From assembly GCA_022615465.1 (NCBI GenBank), contig JAKEGR010000020.1, forward strand, positions 1-8,300: a DNA stretch of 8,300 nucleotides, read 5' to 3'. Position numbers and translations under genes: made by a program. Positions 5,528 to 8,300 of the stretch are shown one piece after another. The notes under the pieces are model-generated. The model searched no databases and was not told the DNA's origin. It saw only the letters and a list, made by a program, of their open reading frames with translations. The number at the start of each line of letters is the position of its first letter. Position 1 is the first letter of the stretch. The DNA comes from Planctomycetota bacterium (lineage in GTDB: Bacteria; Planctomycetota; Planctomycetia; Pirellulales; Lacipirellulaceae).

Positions 5528-7184
5528 ATTCGTCGTTCGCAAAATCAACATGCTGTGGATAAACAACTGTCAGAGCAAGCGGCTTACGCCCACGGGTGAC
5601 AATGTAGTCGGCGCCATATTCCTCGGCGATTCGTCGCAGATGTTCGGTATCGAAGTAATCGAGCGATTGGGCCGGCTCGGTGGTGTCGTCGGTTTCTTCC
5701 GGGGCAATGTCTCGCAGTCGCTGGTACCATTCAACCATGCCGCGAGCATCCTGGGGAATGTCTTTGCGCGTCGCGACCTCGGGTCGACCAGTCCGCCACT
5801 TGAAGGATTGGGCTCCGTAGGGCGTGAGAAATCGTGCGTTCTCGGGTGTGTTCTCAGCGATCCATTGGCAGACCTCGGCCCAGGCGGCGTAGTCGCGCAT
5901 TTTCCCGTCGGCAGGCGGTACCGGGTTTGAATATCTGGCAAATGATACGCCTGCCGTGTGCCAGCCCGCAAAGAGCAAAGCGGCCGAGAGGGCTACAATC
6001 GACCACGGGCGGCGACGGTCGATTCCCATGGTGATAAGGGCTACCGCGAACAGGGCGACGGCCATTGGGGCGGCAAAATCGGTGAGCCGGAACCAGTAGT
6101 ATTTGAGTAACCGGGCGGCGATCAGCGGGTGGTTCCACAGAATGAGTTCAATGGCCGTCCCGATGACAGCCACCAAAACCGCACCCCAGGCAAAAACTTC
6201 GATGCGGCGGAGTCCAGCAAAATAAATGCCAGGGATCGGGGATGGGAGATCGGGGTCTCGTGACGAGTTGGCAAGCTGCGGACTTCGGGTGGTTGGTGGG
6301 AAGTATCTACGGGATGCCCAACCCAACGTGGCAAGAATCAACAGCAACGCACCGTGGCGTTGCAGCCTCGCGGCGATCTCCTCCGCGGGCAAGTGCCATA
6401 GAGCGAGGTGGTGCGAGAGCCGGTCAAAGACGTAAATGCGATTTGCTTCGGCAACAATTTGTGGCGATTCGTTCCAGGTGAGCCTGAGTGCCGGTACGAC
6501 TCCGAGCAGCGCCAACAGCCCACCACCAAGCAGTCCCGGCAGCATGGATGCGATCGCGACGCGCCGGCGATCATCGATGCACCAGATTCCGGCGCACACG
6601 AGGGCAGTCCAGCCACCCACAATCGGATGAAACGCCGAGGCCACGCCGAGCAACAACCACAGTCGATTCCAGTTGTGGTCGATTAGCTCACGCAAGGCCA
6701 GGAGCACAAAGACGTACGCAAAACATTTCGCTTCGACACCGCCAACGACCCACTCACCGGCCAGGTGCGCGAGATTGGTGAGCGTGACAAACAATGCAGC
6801 GGAAAGCACGGCAGCCAGCGGCCGCGGCACGAGCCGCCAACTCAGGCGTTGCCACGCCCAAGCGAGCAGCGTCCACACGAGCAACCGTCCGACCCAGGCG
6901 GTCGCTGTCAGTGAGAGCCACCGCGTCACCCAACCAAATGCCCAAATGAACGCGAGTTGCGTATCGGCCGAGTCGAGGAACAGGTCGCCCTGGCACCAGT
7001 CAGGATTCCAGTAGTGTTTCAGGCGGCAGAGGTAATGGGATTCGTTGAGGTGGGGGGGTGGATCACCCGCCAGCGTAAAAAAAACGAGAACGATCAGCAG
7101 CACTTCGGCCCAGCGCTGGGACGGCGACTGGCCACGCGGCGGCAGGGGTTCCTCTTGTTCTTTCTGCTGCGTGGCTTGTTCCAT
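5484..7184 (-). CDS. Polytopic membrane protein, DUF6798-like C-terminus
   Basis: 566 residues from ATG at 7184. A GTG at 7292 would add 36 residues lacking membrane or signal features, so the ATG is preferred. A short charged N-tail is followed by about ten or eleven hydrophobic segments: roughly 25-40, 76-92, 93-112, 122-140, 153-166, 173-200, 210-232, 278-290, 328-350, 368-386 and 392-410. The first loop, NESHYLCRLKHYWNP with GDLFLDSADTQ (47-76), is rich in acidic and aromatic residues, as in GT-C-type glycosyltransferases. Residues 430-566 form a soluble domain (VCQWIAENTPENARFLTP, SFKWRTGRPEV, ADYIVTRGR). From memory this resembles DUF6798, found mainly in Planctomycetes. The architecture suggests a GT-C-like or polysaccharide/lipid-processing integral membrane protein, but no catalytic residue can be proven. 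The gene overlaps the Nudix gene and lies 159 bp downstream of xylB. T8 and C7 tracts lie in its 5' part. Confidence 0.8.
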   Translation of the reverse strand: MEQATQQKEQEEPLPPRGQSPSQRWAEVLLIVLVFFTLAGDPPPHLNESHYLCRLKHYWNPDWCQGDLFLDSADTQLAFIWAFGWVTRWLSLTATAWVGRLLVWTLLAWAWQRLSWRLVPRPLAAVLSAALFVTLTNLAHLAGEWVVGGVEAKCFAYVFVLLALRELIDHNWNRLWLLLGVASAFHPIVGGWTALVCAGIWCIDDRRRVAIASMLPGLLGGGLLALLGVVPALRLTWNESPQIVAEANRIYVFDRLSHHLALWHLPAEEIAARLQRHGALLLILATLGWASRRYFPPTTRSPQLANSSRDPDLPSPIPGIYFAGLRRIEVFAWGAVLVAVIGTAIELILWNHPLIAARLLKYYWFRLTDFAAPMAVALFAVALITMGIDRRRPWSIVALSAALLFAGWHTAGVSFARYSNPVPPADGKMRDYAAWAEVCQWIAENTPENARFLTPYGAQSFKWRTGRPEVATRKDIPQDARGMVEWYQRLRDIAPEETDDTTEPAQSLDYFDTEHLRRIAEEYGADYIVTRGRKPLALTVVYPQHVDFANDEYVVYRVDRQPDDRE

Positions 7185-7343
7185 GGCTTGACCGCAAAAA
7201 ACCTGTTCCTCTGTCAGCGTACCCGGATTGGCCACGCGCGGCCAGACGCATGGCTGGTGGCGATCTCGCAAACGTCGGCCACACTGGCGCACGGTTTGAG
7301 ATCGCAGTCCAAGAACGTTTGACTTGTAGCAGCCTCGCTTGCT
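7185..7343. other. Intergenic region between xylB and the membrane-protein gene
   Basis: 159 bp. Besides the long stem-loop at 7260-7305, it holds a small inverted repeat TGGCC-N6-GGCCA (7229-7244) and a six-base T-run on the minus strand (7201-7196), 11 nt before the membrane-protein ATG. AGAGGA lies about 25 nt before that ATG, too far to act as a normal ribosome binding site. I see no convincing promoter. Confidence 0.4.
7260..7305 (-). repeat. Long imperfect stem-loop downstream of xylB
   Basis: GCGATCTC (7260-7267) plus AAAC (7270-7273) pair with GTTTGAGATCGC (7294-7305), giving a 12-bp stem with a 2-nt bulge (GC, 7268-7269). The 20-nt loop can form a small inner stem, GCC-ACACT-GGC (7278-7288). 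It starts 38 nt after the xylB stop codon and has no T-tract behind it, so it is not a canonical intrinsic terminator. It may stabilise the xylB 3' end, separate xylB from the membrane gene, or form part of that gene's leader. Confidence 0.5.
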
Positions 7344-8300
7344 CTAACCAAGTAGGGCGATCTTCCGGAAATCGTCGCGCAGCGAACCATAGAGTTTCTG
7401 GTAGAGCGGGAAGGCCGCGTCGTACTTTTTGCGAGCCGCGGCAGCCGGCGTGGTCACGCCGGTGGTTTTCACGGTGGCGTCGCAGGCCTCGACAACGTCG
7501 TTGAATTCACCGGCACCGACCGCGGCCAGCAGCGCGACGCCGTAGGCCGGGCCTTCATCGGCGGCCATGGAGATAACAGTTTTTCCAAACGCATCGGCCT
7601 GCATCTTTCGCCAGAATGGACTCTTCGCTCCACCGCCTGACGCACGGATTTGGCGAACACGGACGCCCAGTTCCTCGATGATCGAGAGGCAATCGCGGAG
7701 TGAGTAAGTAACGCCTTCCATCACTGCCCGCACCAAGTGGCCGCGGGTGTGTTTCATCGTGAGGCCGACCATGGCACCGCGGGCAAAGGGATCGGCATGC
7801 GGCGTTCGTTCGCCCGCGAGATAGGGCAAGAAAAATAGTCCTTCCGCGCCGGGAGGCGTCGCGGCTGCTTCTTGAGTGAGCAGGTCGTAGACGTCGAGTT
7901 TGCGTCGCTTGGCGGCGGCAACGTCGGCTTCGCAGAGTGCATTGCGGAACCATTGCAGCGAGCCGCCGGCCGCGAGCGTGACGCCCATCATGTGCCACTT
8001 GCCGCGGACCGCGTGGCAAAACGTGTGCAAGCGGCCGTGCGGATCGACTTCTGGCTTCTCGCTGTGGACGAACACGACACCGGAAGTGCCGATCGATGTC
8101 GAGAGGACGCCAGCCCGCACAATGCCGTTGCCCACCGCCCCGGCGGCGCAGTCGCCTGCGCCGCCCACAACAAGGCAGTCGGTCGACAGGCCAAGGAGCC
8201 CGGCCGATTCTTCGGTGAGTTTGCCGGTGACCTCTTCGGATTCGTGGCAACTGGCCAGCAGTTCGGAATCGAGCTCCAATTTGGCAAGTAACTCGGCGGA
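7344..8300 (-). CDS. xylB: Xylulokinase, C-terminal part (FGGY family)
   Basis: The frame is open to the window edge at 8300 and ends at TAG 7346-7344; 318 residues are visible, the 5' end lying outside. Xylulokinases have about 480-520 residues, so roughly the last two thirds are present. The enzyme phosphorylates D-xylulose with ATP in the cytoplasm, feeding the pentose phosphate pathway. Visible signatures are GAGDCAAGAVGNG (residues 47-59 of the fragment, catalytic-base Asp at 50, where E. coli XylB has GGGDNAAG), the nucleotide-binding STSIGTSG, LPYLAGERTPHADP, the FGGY signature GAMVGLTMKHTRGHLVRAVM, and ASGGGAKSPFWRKMQAD. Asn to Cys after the catalytic Asp is a departure from E. coli but not diagnostic. 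Another FGGY sugar kinase is possible; the GERTPHADP and GGGAKSPFWR motifs favour xylulokinase. No other pentose gene is visible nearby. Confidence 0.9.
   Translation of the reverse strand, partial: SAELLAKLELDSELLASCHESEEVTGKLTEESAGLLGLSTDCLVVGGAGDCAAGAVGNGIVRAGVLSTSIGTSGVVFVHSEKPEVDPHGRLHTFCHAVRGKWHMMGVTLAAGGSLQWFRNALCEADVAAAKRRKLDVYDLLTQEAAATPPGAEGLFFLPYLAGERTPHADPFARGAMVGLTMKHTRGHLVRAVMEGVTYSLRDCLSIIEELGVRVRQIRASGGGAKSPFWRKMQADAFGKTVISMAADEGPAYGVALLAAVGAGEFNDVVEACDATVKTTGVTTPAAAARKKYDAAFPLYQKLYGSLRDDFRKIALLG

Noticed and set aside
4727..5599. Long plus-strand open frame (290 codons) across the Nudix gene and into the membrane-protein gene
   Set aside because: It is antisense to the Nudix gene, which has a complete Nudix box, and its translation shows no domain or plausible composition. 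Long antisense frames are common in G+C-rich DNA.

Overview
The window is G+C-rich, densely coding and chromosomal in character. Several proteins resemble forms I know mainly from Planctomycetes of the Pirellula/Blastopirellula type: the C-terminus of a Gfo/Idh/MocA oxidoreductase, an ABC-2 permease with a large extracytoplasmic insert, a secreted protein with a CX4CH haem-like motif, a tiny Cys-rich lipoprotein, and a large membrane protein resembling DUF6798. Most genes lack a clear Shine-Dalgarno sequence, which also fits that group. The assignment rests on recalled family resemblance, not on a search.

Layout. 1-363 (+) is the 3' end of a Gfo/Idh/MocA-type oxidoreductase. It converges on an ABC-2 type permease (415-1893, -). 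Upstream of that, on the same strand, is an acylphosphatase (2026-2313, -). A 145-bp divergent gap with facing promoter-like elements and a shared palindrome separates it from a secreted CX4CH protein (2459-3562, +). This gene converges, across a terminator-like hairpin, on a small lipoprotein (3601-3828, -). The rest of the window is on the minus strand. In transcription order it is a xylulokinase (8300-7344, 5' end outside the window), a DUF6798-like polytopic membrane protein (7184-5484), a CoA-type Nudix hydrolase (5527-4865, overlapping the previous gene by 44 nt), and a HAD-IA phosphatase (4728-4048).

How the genes work together. No single pathway is evident. Xylulokinase (pentose use) and the oxidoreductase fit a carbohydrate-degrading heterotroph. 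The Nudix, HAD and acylphosphatase enzymes are small phosphate-ester or anhydride hydrolases of a housekeeping or house-cleaning kind. The only tight physical link is the overlap of the membrane-protein and Nudix genes. I found no mobile element, CRISPR array, tRNA, rRNA or defence system, and no clear new multi-gene system. The best leads are a long imperfect stem-loop after xylB (7260-7305), the palindrome-centred divergent promoter region (2390-2450), the unusual haem-like motifs in two adjacent exported proteins, and homopolymer tracts in the 5' part of the membrane-protein gene. No gap between genes exceeds about 220 bp.
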